Shown here: piece by piece, positions 49,726-57,915 of the stretch
Layout of the letters: each line of letters starts with the position of its first letter
Numbering within the stretch: the first letter of the stretch is position 1
Assembly (NCBI RefSeq): GCF_003026495.1
Contig: NZ_PYMA01000011.1
Location: forward strand, 124,001 to 188,000
Source: Photobacterium sanctipauli
GTDB lineage: Bacteria; Pseudomonadota; Gammaproteobacteria; Enterobacterales; Vibrionaceae
DNA length: 64,000 bases
Direction of reading: 5' to 3'
Made by a program: the position numbers and the translations under genes
The notes under the pieces: generated by a model
What the model was told of the DNA's origin: nothing
Databases searched by the model: none
Seen by the model: the letters and a program-made list of their open reading frames with translations, nothing else

Positions 49726-51561
49726 TTAATCGGCAGGGCTCAATGTGTCTTCAAGCAGCATGTCAATGCGCTGGATATAATCGTTGTACTCGGCAGAGTT
49801 TTCTTTCGCGTAATGGAAGTTACGGAAGAAACGCGTCATTGATGTGAAGAATTTACGTACTTCCGCTTTGTCATTAAAACGATACTCTGTACGCACCACG
49901 TCGACCACTTTTCCGAAGATAAATTGCTGGCGGTCGAAACCGCACGATGCATCGACCGCATCGAAGGCATCTTGCTGCAGGTAAACCATATCAACCAGCA
50001 ATGCTTTTTGGTAAGTAATATAGTCATCGATAGAGATACCTTCTTCACCGGTAACCTGCATCATTTTACCGATGCTGTCGCCCGTGACGATAAGCTGTTT
50101 CATCTCTTTGATCATCGGCACCCATTCAGGGCTGATGTTTTCAGCGTACCAAGGCTCAAGCTGATCAAGGTAGCGAGACCAAGAAATCAGGGGATCGATA
50201 GCCGGGTAGAATCGCTTGTATGCACGCTCATAAGACAGGCCGAGGAAGGTCTTCACCGTACTTAGTGTCGATTGGGTCACTGGCTCTTCAAAGTTACCGC
50301 CCGCTGGCGATACCGAACCAATCATGGTTAATGAACCGTTGTCGCCATCTTCGTTGTTGATCACGCCACAACGCTCATAAACCCCTTTGATGGATGAGTC
50401 GAGGTAAGCTGGGAAGCCTTCTTCGCCCGGGATCTCTTCAAGGCGGTTAGAGGTTTCACGCATGGCCTGTGCCCAACGCGAGGTTGAGTCGGCCAGTACC
50501 AGTACGTTGTAACCCATCTGGCGATAGTATTCACCCAGCGTTAGGCCGGTATAAATAGAGGCTTCACGGGCTGCAACCGGCATCGACGAGGTGTTGCAGA
50601 TAATCACTGTACGGTCGATGAGGGTACCGCCGTGTTTTGGATCGGGCAGGTGCGGGAATTCTTCGATGGTTTCCACCACCTCACCGGCACGCTCACCACA
50701 CGCAACAACAATGACGATATCCGCATCGCAGTAGCGTGAGATACCATGCTGAAGTACGGTTTTACCCGAGCCGAATGGGCCCGGCACACAACCCGTACCG
50801 CCGCGGGCAATCGGGAAGAAGGTATCGATAGTACGGGTGGTGGTCACCAACGGCTCCGATGGGAACTCACGCGTCGTTTTACCTTTAACAGATAGGGTAT
50901 TGGCAATAGACTGACGTACTGGCCATTTCTGGACCATGGTCAAGTTGTGCTCTTTACCTTTTGAATCGGTAATGTGGGCAACAACGGTATCCACGGTAAA
51001 GCTACCTTCTTGGATCCAGGTTACTTCCACTTCGCCTTTAATGTGGAACGGCACCATGATCTGGTGCGTGAAGCGGCCTTCCTGCACGCTACCTAGCGAT
51101 TGGCCGGCACGGAGCTTGTCGCCTTGGCGGACTTTGGCTGTGAAGGCCCAGGTTTCGGCTTTGTCCAGTGCGTCAACGTGCATGCCGCGTTTAAGGAACT
51201 TACCGTGGATCTGAGCCAGTCGCTCAAGCGGCTGCTGCAGGCCATCGTAGATTTGGGACAGGATGCCCGGGCCCAAATCAACAGTGAGCATTTCGCCGGT
51301 TTGGATGATGTCGTCACCAACCGCAACGCCACGGGTGTCTTCGTAGACTTGGATATCAGCGCTATCGCCGTTGACACGCAGCACTTCAGCCATCAATTGC
51401 TCGTCGGCACCTTCGGTTTGTTTACGGCTTGGCACCACATAAACCACTTCGTTTTTGATCAGTGCGCCCTTCATATCAGGGTTGAGACGAATTTTTAGGG
51501 TATCACCAATAACTGCTGTTACGTGTGCAGTCGGTGTTTTATTAGTCATTTCAGTGCTCAT
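49726..51561 (-). CDS. atpA: V/A-type ATPase catalytic subunit A
   Basis: Catalytic nucleotide-binding subunit of the soluble V1 head, 611 residues. The N-terminal beta-barrel is followed by the bulge domain typical of A subunits. Walker A GPFGSGKT is at 261-268 (preceded by GGTGCVP), and SVSPAGGNFEEPVTQSTL and the SRYLDQLEPWYAENISPEW block follow. It is the last gene of the operon, 22 bases behind the DUF2764 gene, whereas in the usual bacterial order A is directly followed by B. Nothing suggests loss of function. V-type enzymes are unusual in gammaproteobacteria, which normally rely on F1Fo. Confidence 0.96.
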   Translation of the reverse strand: MSTEMTNKTPTAHVTAVIGDTLKIRLNPDMKGALIKNEVVYVVPSRKQTEGADEQLMAEVLRVNGDSADIQVYEDTRGVAVGDDIIQTGEMLTVDLGPGILSQIYDGLQQPLERLAQIHGKFLKRGMHVDALDKAETWAFTAKVRQGDKLRAGQSLGSVQEGRFTHQIMVPFHIKGEVEVTWIQEGSFTVDTVVAHITDSKGKEHNLTMVQKWPVRQSIANTLSVKGKTTREFPSEPLVTTTRTIDTFFPIARGGTGCVPGPFGSGKTVLQHGISRYCDADIVIVVACGERAGEVVETIEEFPHLPDPKHGGTLIDRTVIICNTSSMPVAAREASIYTGLTLGEYYRQMGYNVLVLADSTSRWAQAMRETSNRLEEIPGEEGFPAYLDSSIKGVYERCGVINNEDGDNGSLTMIGSVSPAGGNFEEPVTQSTLSTVKTFLGLSYERAYKRFYPAIDPLISWSRYLDQLEPWYAENISPEWVPMIKEMKQLIVTGDSIGKMMQVTGEEGISIDDYITYQKALLVDMVYLQQDAFDAVDASCGFDRQQFIFGKVVDVVRTEYRFNDKAEVRKFFTSMTRFFRNFHYAKENSAEYNDYIQRIDMLLEDTLSPAD

Positions 51562-51583
51562 TGAACAACCTGTTTAATTTGTC

Positions 51584-52264
51584 TTAATCTGGCAGATTTG
51601 TGGCGAAGTCGCCCAGTGCATCTTCTACAAGCTTGTCGAACCGCTCGATGGCCACTTCGCTGTCGTAAGTCGTCCATCGGAATACGAGGTTCCAGCGGAG
51701 CAAGTAGATCACCACAGCTTCAAAGCTGAAGCGTTGCTTGCTACCGATGCGGTCCAGTTCATGCCATACTGCGCTAAGTAATTCTTTTTCAAGCGCAAGG
51801 CTTTGATCGTTTTCCATGTACCTTGCGACATCGGGTAGCCACGGAAAGGTAAACTGCAGGTTGAAATACGGAATATTCCAGTTGCGACGGATAAACTCAT
51901 AGCGAGTACCGAAGCTCCAGCGCGGTTCGGACGGGGCTTGTTGACCCGCCTTTTTGCGGCGCAGTGCAGCAACGACTGTGCGCATATCGAGACGCCAATC
52001 AATTAGCTCACGTAAAACCTGACTTTTCACTTCGCTCCGGGTGCGGGTCGCGAACTTAATCAACTCGGCATCATCGGCTTCGTCTTTGGCTTGATCCCAG
52101 TGCATTAATCTTTCGATTTTGCCCAGCAGCTTTCTTTCCTCGAAAGACAAGCTACTCAGGCGGCGCTCTAGTTGGTAACGTGAAACGGGTGTTACCTTGC
52201 TGTCAAAGAGTGAGTCGATATGCGGCAGCGAAGTCAAAAGGCTGTGGTAAGCTTTGTCAGACAT
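51584..52264 (-). CDS. DUF2764 family protein, probable V-ATPase subunit C-like
   Basis: A 226-residue, largely helical soluble protein rich in Arg, Glu and Leu (YHSLLTSLPHIDSLF at the start, then RRLSSLSFEERKLLGKIERLMHWDQ). Proteins of this family occupy the slot between the E and A genes in spirochaete, chlamydial and Bacteroidota V-ATPase operons. They are thought to take the place of subunit C, the central-stalk socket. Here it is again directly between E and A. The role is inferred from position and fold, not shown by a motif. Confidence 0.8.
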   Translation of the reverse strand: MSDKAYHSLLTSLPHIDSLFDSKVTPVSRYQLERRLSSLSFEERKLLGKIERLMHWDQAKDEADDAELIKFATRTRSEVKSQVLRELIDWRLDMRTVVAALRRKKAGQQAPSEPRWSFGTRYEFIRRNWNIPYFNLQFTFPWLPDVARYMENDQSLALEKELLSAVWHELDRIGSKQRFSFEAVVIYLLRWNLVFRWTTYDSEVAIERFDKLVEDALGDFATNLPD

Positions 52265-52283
52265 TTTCGCTCCTTGTTAAAGG

Positions 52284-52306
52284 AAAGGCAGGGCAACCCT
52301 GCCTTT
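52284..52306 (-). terminator. Intra-operon hairpin between atpE and the DUF2764 gene
   Basis: On the minus strand AAAGGCAGGG and CCCTGCCTTT form a perfect 10-bp stem with a three-base loop directly after the subunit E stop. The tail TTTCCTTTAAC is only partly T-rich and overlaps the ribosome site region of the next gene. It may be an attenuator or an mRNA-stabilising hairpin that sets subunit ratios rather than a full stop. Confidence 0.6.
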
Positions 52307-52310
52307 TTAC

Positions 52311-52991
52311 TTACTTTACAATGCCTTCCAATAGCGCACGGAAACGTGGCTGCAGGTGGTTTAGCATCATTTGCGTGACTGTCTCGTCAGAAAGTGCCAC
52401 TTCGATGTCTTTGTCTTTTAGACGGAAAACAATGGCATTTTTATTTTCTTCGTTGACATTGAAGGTCACACCCTCGCGCAGCATTTCCGCTGCTTCTGCA
52501 ACCGCGAAGTGCATCAGCGAGCCTTCTTTAAGCTCTTCAGGGTTTGCCTTCAAGTCGGTGATACCCACCACCTTGGTTGGCAGAACCACTTCCACATCCT
52601 GGCTGTGGTCGATTGCGCTGCGTCCGGCCACTTCAAGGATCATCTGCTTAAGCAACTGCTCGTCAGTCAGCTGAGTGCCCACCGTTGCCTGAATTTGCTT
52701 GGCGAACTCGTCTTGCAGGAAGCTTTTTAGCTCAAGGATGGCGTTACGGTTGGCCATCTCGAACGCTTGCTTGCCTGCCGTGGTCACGAAGTCGGCTTCC
52801 TTGCGTGCATTGCCCAGGATCAGCCCGGCTTTCTCGCGTGCCTCGGAGACGATGGTTGACGCTTCTTCGCGTGCATCAGCGATAATTTGATCGGCGGCCA
52901 GCTTGCCGGCATCAACACCTTCTTGGCGCAGGGTTTCAACCAGTTGTTTGATGCCAGCCGACACCGGTGTGTTTTGGTTTTCTACAGTCAT
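52311..52991 (-). CDS. atpE: V/A-type ATPase subunit E (peripheral stalk)
   Basis: Peripheral-stalk subunit that braces the V1 head against the membrane sector. The 226 residues contain a long N-terminal charged helix (KLAADQIIADAREEASTIVSEAREKAGLIL) and a C-terminal alpha/beta head domain, the E-subunit design. It lies ten bases behind subunit K, preceded by AAGGAA. In the usual bacterial order E opens the operon, whereas here it is fifth. No separate G/H subunit gene is seen, as in related bacterial operons. Confidence 0.88.
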   Translation of the reverse strand: MTVENQNTPVSAGIKQLVETLRQEGVDAGKLAADQIIADAREEASTIVSEAREKAGLILGNARKEADFVTTAGKQAFEMANRNAILELKSFLQDEFAKQIQATVGTQLTDEQLLKQMILEVAGRSAIDHSQDVEVVLPTKVVGITDLKANPEELKEGSLMHFAVAEAAEMLREGVTFNVNEENKNAIVFRLKDKDIEVALSDETVTQMMLNHLQPRFRALLEGIVK

Positions 52992-53001
52992 TGTCTATTC
53001 C

Positions 53002-53451
53002 TTAAGCGCCGATGTTGCCGCCCATTACCAGTGCGAATACGAAAGCAAATACTGAGAAGCCTTCAACGATTGCCGCTGGTGCGATAGACAGACCGAAGAC
53101 TTCTGGCTTGTTCTTCGATGCGTTGATTGCCGCTGAAACGGCTTGGCCTTGGTAAATAGCAGAGAATAGCAGCGCCAAGCCTGTCATCAGACCGATACCG
53201 AATAGGCCGCCCGCTGTTGCTTCTGATACACCGATACCCGCAAGGGTAAACATGATCACGATACCGTAGATAACCTGAGAAGAAGGCATCGCAGACAGAC
53301 CGATGTATTTACCGTAACCTGACTCAACATCCAGCATTGCGCCACAAGCCGCTTGGCCCGCAACTGAACAGCCGATCGCTGAACCAATGGCACCCAGTGC
53401 AACCGGTGCGAATGCGCCCAACCAGCCTAGTGCGATAACAAATTGTTCCAT
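53002..53451 (-). CDS. atpK: V/A-type ATPase subunit K (rotor ring)
   Basis: Membrane rotor-ring subunit of 149 residues with four hydrophobic helices in two hairpins, the duplicated form of the F-type c subunit. The ion-binding Glu130 is in helix 4 (IVEGFSVFAF), while helix 2 has Gln59 instead of a carboxylate. Residues Met55, Ser58, Gln59, Gln101 and Glu130 line up with Leu61, Thr64, Gln65, Gln110 and Glu139, which bind sodium in the Enterococcus hirae ring. Sodium coupling is therefore likely. It is placed between subunit I and subunit E, ten bases before E. Confidence 0.95.
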   Translation of the reverse strand: MEQFVIALGWLGAFAPVALGAIGSAIGCSVAGQAACGAMLDVESGYGKYIGLSAMPSSQVIYGIVIMFTLAGIGVSEATAGGLFGIGLMTGLALLFSAIYQGQAVSAAINASKNKPEVFGLSIAPAAIVEGFSVFAFVFALVMGGNIGA

Positions 53452-53454
53452 TTT

Positions 53455-55260
53455 TTAATCCTCTTTCTTGCGAAAAGCTTTGAACGGGTATCCTTCGTCG
53501 GATAAACCCCAATTAACAAATTCAATAACGTTCAGGCGCATACCGTGAACAACCCCACTCATGACACAGAGTGCGAAGTTCAGAACATGGCCTAGGAGCA
53601 AGATCAACCCGCCGAATAGCACACCCGAAACCGGTTGGGCAGCCACAGCTTGACCTGCTAGTGAGTTAAATGTCATCGCCAGCGACGCGCCTGACAGACC
53701 CAGTGCGAATAGACGCATGTAGCTGAGAATGTCACCAAAGGCACTGGTGATGTTGTAGATGGCTTTAGCACCATCAAGAATGCGAAGAATCAGGCCCTTA
53801 CGCGTGTCGATTGGACGGTCGCTGCTAAATACGCAGACCAAACCGGCGCCACCGAGCATAAAGATCACACCGAAGAACTTGCCAAGGCCAGCCCAGATAG
53901 TGCCTGTCATGCCGAACCAGTACACCATGCCGCCAAACATCAGTGCTGCCCAACCCAACGGGGCCAGCGCACGTTTATGTGTCCGGTTGATGTAGGCGGT
54001 CATCACGTTGGCCACAATCAGGTGCATGACACCGATAAAGACCGATAGCTTCATCATGGCACCATAGTCATTCATGTCTATGATGTTGAAAAAGCCCCAG
54101 AAGCTGCCTTCACTTGGTGTGGTACCGAAGTAACTACCTGCCAAGATACCCCAGACAATACCGACTCCCGACATGAACAAACCGAGGTTTTTCAGGCGTT
54201 GGCCCTCTTGGCTCTGGTTGAACTTGTCCCTGAAGAACAAGATGATCAGGCCGAGAATGGCGCTGTACATGGCATCGTTCATGATCATTGCGAAAAACAA
54301 TGAGAATGAATAAAACACCAGGTTGCCTGGATCCCATGCACGGTAGTTGGGTGTTTGGAAGAAGCCCATGGCTTCGGCACCACCACCGGTGAGCTCGGAG
54401 TTTTCCAGTAGCGTCGGCGGCTCGTCAGTGGCGCTTGGCTCTTCAAAGACCACGGCAGAGCCGTAAACTTCCGCAAGCTCAATGATCGAATCTTCGGCAT
54501 CGGCTGGCATCCAACCTTGCACCAGGAAGAATTCGCCTTCGTCCTGTACGCCGGAAGAAGCCAGTAGCAACTCGGCATGGTCTTGGCTGGCGGCAAGTGA
54601 TTGACTTAATGGATAAATCCAGCGGGTCAGTGCTTCTCGCTCGGCGTAGAGATCTTCGAGGTGCTGCTCTGAGATTTCGATTTGCTCTTCCACGTTCGAT
54701 AGGCTCTCTGAGCCCACGCGGGAGCGCTCGACTGGCAGAATTGAGCTATCAGGCTCAGATTCCGAGACCACCACGATGTACGCATTTTTCTGGTCGCGAT
54801 GGATCTCCTGCCACGGCAGCTCAATCTTGCTCAGTGCCGCAGATTTTTTCAGCGGCAGCACATAGAACCAAAAGCGAAGACCGTTGAGGCTACCTAGCTC
54901 GGGTAGTTCGAACTCTCCCCAAGGGCGAAGCAGCTGGTGGCGCTCCATCAGTAAATCGCGCTTGTCTTGCATTTGGCGAATGTGCTGCTTGTTCTCGAGG
55001 ATCTGCGCGACCAAATCATCGATCTCAACCAGCGCCTTGTCTTTGACCGGGCGACGGCGGCGTTCAACACGGCTCAGCCAGGCCAGCGCTTCGCTTGCGT
55101 CGGTTGGCTGTTGCATTGCGAGGGGACGGTTTGCCTGGGCATTGTCTTCACTTAATGGGATTAAGTGCATGCACCCTAATGCCTGCAAGGCCATCAGAAT
55201 TTCATCACGGCGTGATGCTTGGCCACCGAGTGTCAATCGCTTCAGCTGTTTAATACTCAT
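53455..55260 (-). CDS. atpI: V/A-type ATPase subunit I (a subunit, stator)
   Basis: Membrane stator subunit that forms the ion half-channels beside the K ring. The 601 residues divide into a cytoplasmic, partly coiled-coil N-terminal half (to about 320) and a C-terminal half with about seven to eight helices. The latter includes the family motif SYMRLFALGLSGASLAMTFN. The start overlaps the subunit D stop by four bases, and subunit K follows four bases after its stop. Length is at the short end of the 600-660 residues usual for bacterial I subunits. Confidence 0.94.
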   Translation of the reverse strand: MSIKQLKRLTLGGQASRRDEILMALQALGCMHLIPLSEDNAQANRPLAMQQPTDASEALAWLSRVERRRRPVKDKALVEIDDLVAQILENKQHIRQMQDKRDLLMERHQLLRPWGEFELPELGSLNGLRFWFYVLPLKKSAALSKIELPWQEIHRDQKNAYIVVVSESEPDSSILPVERSRVGSESLSNVEEQIEISEQHLEDLYAEREALTRWIYPLSQSLAASQDHAELLLASSGVQDEGEFFLVQGWMPADAEDSIIELAEVYGSAVVFEEPSATDEPPTLLENSELTGGGAEAMGFFQTPNYRAWDPGNLVFYSFSLFFAMIMNDAMYSAILGLIILFFRDKFNQSQEGQRLKNLGLFMSGVGIVWGILAGSYFGTTPSEGSFWGFFNIIDMNDYGAMMKLSVFIGVMHLIVANVMTAYINRTHKRALAPLGWAALMFGGMVYWFGMTGTIWAGLGKFFGVIFMLGGAGLVCVFSSDRPIDTRKGLILRILDGAKAIYNITSAFGDILSYMRLFALGLSGASLAMTFNSLAGQAVAAQPVSGVLFGGLILLLGHVLNFALCVMSGVVHGMRLNVIEFVNWGLSDEGYPFKAFRKKED

Positions 55261-55880
55261 GACTGGCCTCCCTGCGTTTTAGCTTGTTGCGCTAACACTT
55301 TTTGCTTTGACAGTTTTGCGTTCATGACGGCAGCACGATCTTGATCCGATAGGTAGATCCCGATGCGGCGAATATTCTCTTGGGTTTCTGGGATCAAAAC
55401 TTTAGAGAATAGGTTCACACGCTGGCTGGTCACACGCGTTGCGTGACTGATCAATTCATAGCGTTTCTGGTAAACAGACAGTTCGACGCGTAGGCGAACC
55501 ATCTCTTTCAGTTGGCGCACAACACTATCAACCCAATGCGGGCGAGCTAAGAAGCTATATGGTGTCAGTTCAAAGTCGATGTCTTTGATAACCGGCACAC
55601 GGCAACCAACGATATTTTGGGTATCGAGCGTGACGTTATTCACTTGGATCAAGTTCTTCACATCAATCTCTTTACAAGCCAGCATCGGGATAGCTTCTTC
55701 CACTACCTTGCGAAGCTCAGCAACACGTTGCTTGGCTTCTTCCAATGCCTTTTCGGCTTTTTTACGTTCAATCATTAGTTGCTGGCGCTTTAGCTCGAGC
55801 GCAGGCAGGTAGCGGTTGTAGGTTTTTAAACTGCGTTTCTCTTGGTTCAACGCACTTTTGTTTAATGCTACCTTGGCCAT
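55257..55880 (-). CDS. atpD: V/A-type ATPase subunit D (central rotor shaft)
   Basis: Rotor shaft inside the A3B3 head, equivalent to F-type gamma. The 207 residues are dominated by two long antiparallel helices at the N- and C-termini (LELKRQQLMIERKKAEKALEEA and the segment from VSVYQ-like RVELSVYQKRYELISHATRV on). This is as expected for D. It begins four bases after the subunit B stop and overlaps subunit I. No separate gene for subunit F is seen in this operon. Confidence 0.92.
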   Translation of the reverse strand: MAKVALNKSALNQEKRSLKTYNRYLPALELKRQQLMIERKKAEKALEEAKQRVAELRKVVEEAIPMLACKEIDVKNLIQVNNVTLDTQNIVGCRVPVIKDIDFELTPYSFLARPHWVDSVVRQLKEMVRLRVELSVYQKRYELISHATRVTSQRVNLFSKVLIPETQENIRRIGIYLSDQDRAAVMNAKLSKQKVLAQQAKTQGGQS

Positions 55881-55883
55881 GGA

Positions 55884-57248
55884 TTATGCCTCCGCCGTTG
55901 TGTCAGCAGTCTGATTCGTCGGCCAGTAGTTATCTAGCAGGCTGTCCTTAATCAGTGTTTCTTCTGGGTCGAAGCATTCAGCTAGGATCTTCCAGCCGAA
56001 ATCCAGTGCTTCTTCCAGCGACATATCAACGTCAAGGGTCATGAAGTTCTTCTTGAAAAGATCCCCATACTTCAGCGTTTTGTGGTCGTACTCAGACAGC
56101 TCGAAGGCCATGGCTTCTTTTTGCTTGGCTTCCACGGCTTCCGAGTACAAGCGGATCAGGGCGTCCATCAAGGCACCGTGGTCTTCACGGGTTTGCTTGC
56201 CCACCACCATTTGCTTGAGGCGCGATAGCGAACCGAATGGGTCGATTACACCGTCGTGAAGGTAGAACTGGCCTTCGGTGATGTAGCCGGTGTTATCCGG
56301 TACCGGGTGGGTTACATCGTTGCCCGGCATGGTCGTCACAGCCAGCAAGGTCACCGAGCCAGCGCCCTTGTAGTCGCAGGCTTTTTCGTAACGCTTGGCA
56401 AGCTGGGAGTAAAGATCGCCCATGTAACCACGGTTAGACGGGATCTTGTCCATCGAGACACCGATCTCTTTCATCGCATCCGCGTAGGACGTCATATCCG
56501 TCAGCAGCACCAATACCTTCTTGCTTTCTTCTACCGCGAAGTGCTCGGCGACAGACAGTGCCATATCGGGTGCCAACAGGCGCTCAACCGTCGGATCTGA
56601 TGCCTGGTTAACAAACATCACGGTACGGGATGACACGCCCGCTTCTTCGAATTGGGTTTTGAAGAAATGGTAGTCATCGTAGATCAGGCCCATGCCGGCG
56701 AATACAACCACATCGGCTTCAGCCTGAATCGCGATACGCGAGAGGAATTTGTTGTAGGGTTCACCGGCTACCGAGAAGACTGGGATCTTCTGCGACTCAA
56801 CCAATGTATTGAATACATCGATCATTGGCACGTTCGTGCGCACCATGCGAGAAGCCAGGGTACGGCGAACAGGGTTGACTGATGGCCCGTCGATTTCAAC
56901 TTTAGGATCGGTGTCTAGCTCCGGCCCGTTGTCGATAGCATTACCCGCACCGTTGAAAATACGGCCAAGAATGTTTGGTGAGTAGGTCACCTGCATCGGT
57001 TGGTCAAGGAAACACACCGCCGCATTGGTTGAAAGACCTTTACAGCCAGCGAATACCTGAAGTGATACTTCTTCGTTGTCAATTTTGATGATTTGCGCGA
57101 GCGAGTAATTTTCGCCGTCTTGCTCAATCATTGCGAGATCGCCGTACTTGGCTTTCGCATTGCCAGAAGTGAGGTTGGGCACTTCGACCCGGATCAAATC
57201 ACCAACAATACTGAGTATGTTGGTGTAACGTAAGAGACTCTGTGGCAT
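55884..57248 (-). CDS. atpB: V/A-type ATPase subunit B (non-catalytic)
   Basis: Non-catalytic nucleotide-binding-fold subunit alternating with A in the V1 head, 454 residues. It shows [15 protein letters not shown], the degenerate P-loop region [18 protein letters not shown] in place of a true Walker [39 protein letters not shown] and [16 protein letters not shown], all typical of B. I use the ATG at 57248 with AAGG upstream; the GTG immediately before it is possible. It is first gene of the operon, after a 660-bp region without genes, whereas elsewhere B follows A. Confidence 0.95.
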   Translation of the reverse strand: MPQSLLRYTNILSIVGDLIRVEVPNLTSGNAKAKYGDLAMIEQDGENYSLAQIIKIDNEEVSLQVFAGCKGLSTNAAVCFLDQPMQVTYSPNILGRIFNGAGNAIDNGPELDTDPKVEIDGPSVNPVRRTLASRMVRTNVPMIDVFNTLVESQKIPVFSVAGEPYNKFLSRIAIQAEADVVVFAGMGLIYDDYHFFKTQFEEAGVSSRTVMFVNQASDPTVERLLAPDMALSVAEHFAVEESKKVLVLLTDMTSYADAMKEIGVSMDKIPSNRGYMGDLYSQLAKRYEKACDYKGAGSVTLLAVTTMPGNDVTHPVPDNTGYITEGQFYLHDGVIDPFGSLSRLKQMVVGKQTREDHGALMDALIRLYSEAVEAKQKEAMAFELSEYDHKTLKYGDLFKKNFMTLDVDMSLEEALDFGWKILAECFDPEETLIKDSLLDNYWPTNQTADTTAEA

Positions 57249-57915
57249 CACAATACCTTGATAACTGCCTAAAAAAAGAGTTTTTCAATGAAGCTTGTTT
57301 ACACAGCCGCTCCATGAATGTCCTGTCATTGGCCGGGATTAAACTGTCCAGGGTTAAGCTCCCGTTCAACTACGTTTCTATGGTCATGCTTCTGGGAAGG
57401 ATTTTGTACTAGCGAGATGTTTCACTCGGTGGCTATTTGTAAGCAATGGCTTCTGCGGAATCGGATATAGCGAGGTAACCATTCGGATATCCCGCATCTG
57501 CGGTGGGTGGGCGATTTCAGCAACGTTAATCGAGATTGACTTAACTTGTTGAATTTAAATATTTATTTATTTTTAGCCCAAATCGCGTTCAGTTTTGATT
57601 CAGAAAGGCAAATTAGTTTCTGCGAGGCACTAGCCATTTTTCAATAATGAAAAATAAGATATCACCGATAATGTGCGCTAAAACAATTGTAAAAATTGTA
57701 AGTTTCGTCAATGTTAATTATGTATCCGGTTAGGCGTTTTTCTGTTGGGGTATTGTGCTGGCTGGCAGGTTTTGAGTGTTGGAGTATTGCGAGAGTGGGA
57801 TGAGAGCGAGAAGAGAGGGTAGGAGAAGGAGGAGAATTTGAGCGGTTTGATGTGGCGGGTTTGCATAACAAAAAAGCCAGCCCGAGGGCTGGCTTTGTAA
57901 TCATAGCGCGTGGGA
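57249..57915. other. Upstream region of the V-ATPase operon (667 bp)
   Basis: A long stretch with no supported gene. The 300 bases nearest atpB must hold its promoter and contain several short GGATATC-like and CCGCATCTGCGG palindromic pieces near 57490-57510. An AT-rich zone follows at 57540-57720. A tract at 57791-57842 is almost pure purine on the plus strand. The metG terminator closes the region at 57871-57896. Small open frames here lack ribosome sites. Confidence 0.6.
57871..57896 (-). terminator. Rho-independent terminator after metG
   Basis: On the minus strand AAAGCCAGCCC and its partner GGCTGGCTTT form a stable stem with a three-base loop, followed by TTTTTGTT. It lies 20 bases after the metG stop. 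Confidence 0.92.

Noticed and set aside
49726..57248. F-type ATP synthase operon
   Set aside because: The bulge domain and length of A, the four-helix duplicated K, the two-part I subunit and the DUF2764 protein are V/A-type features. No delta, epsilon or b genes are present.
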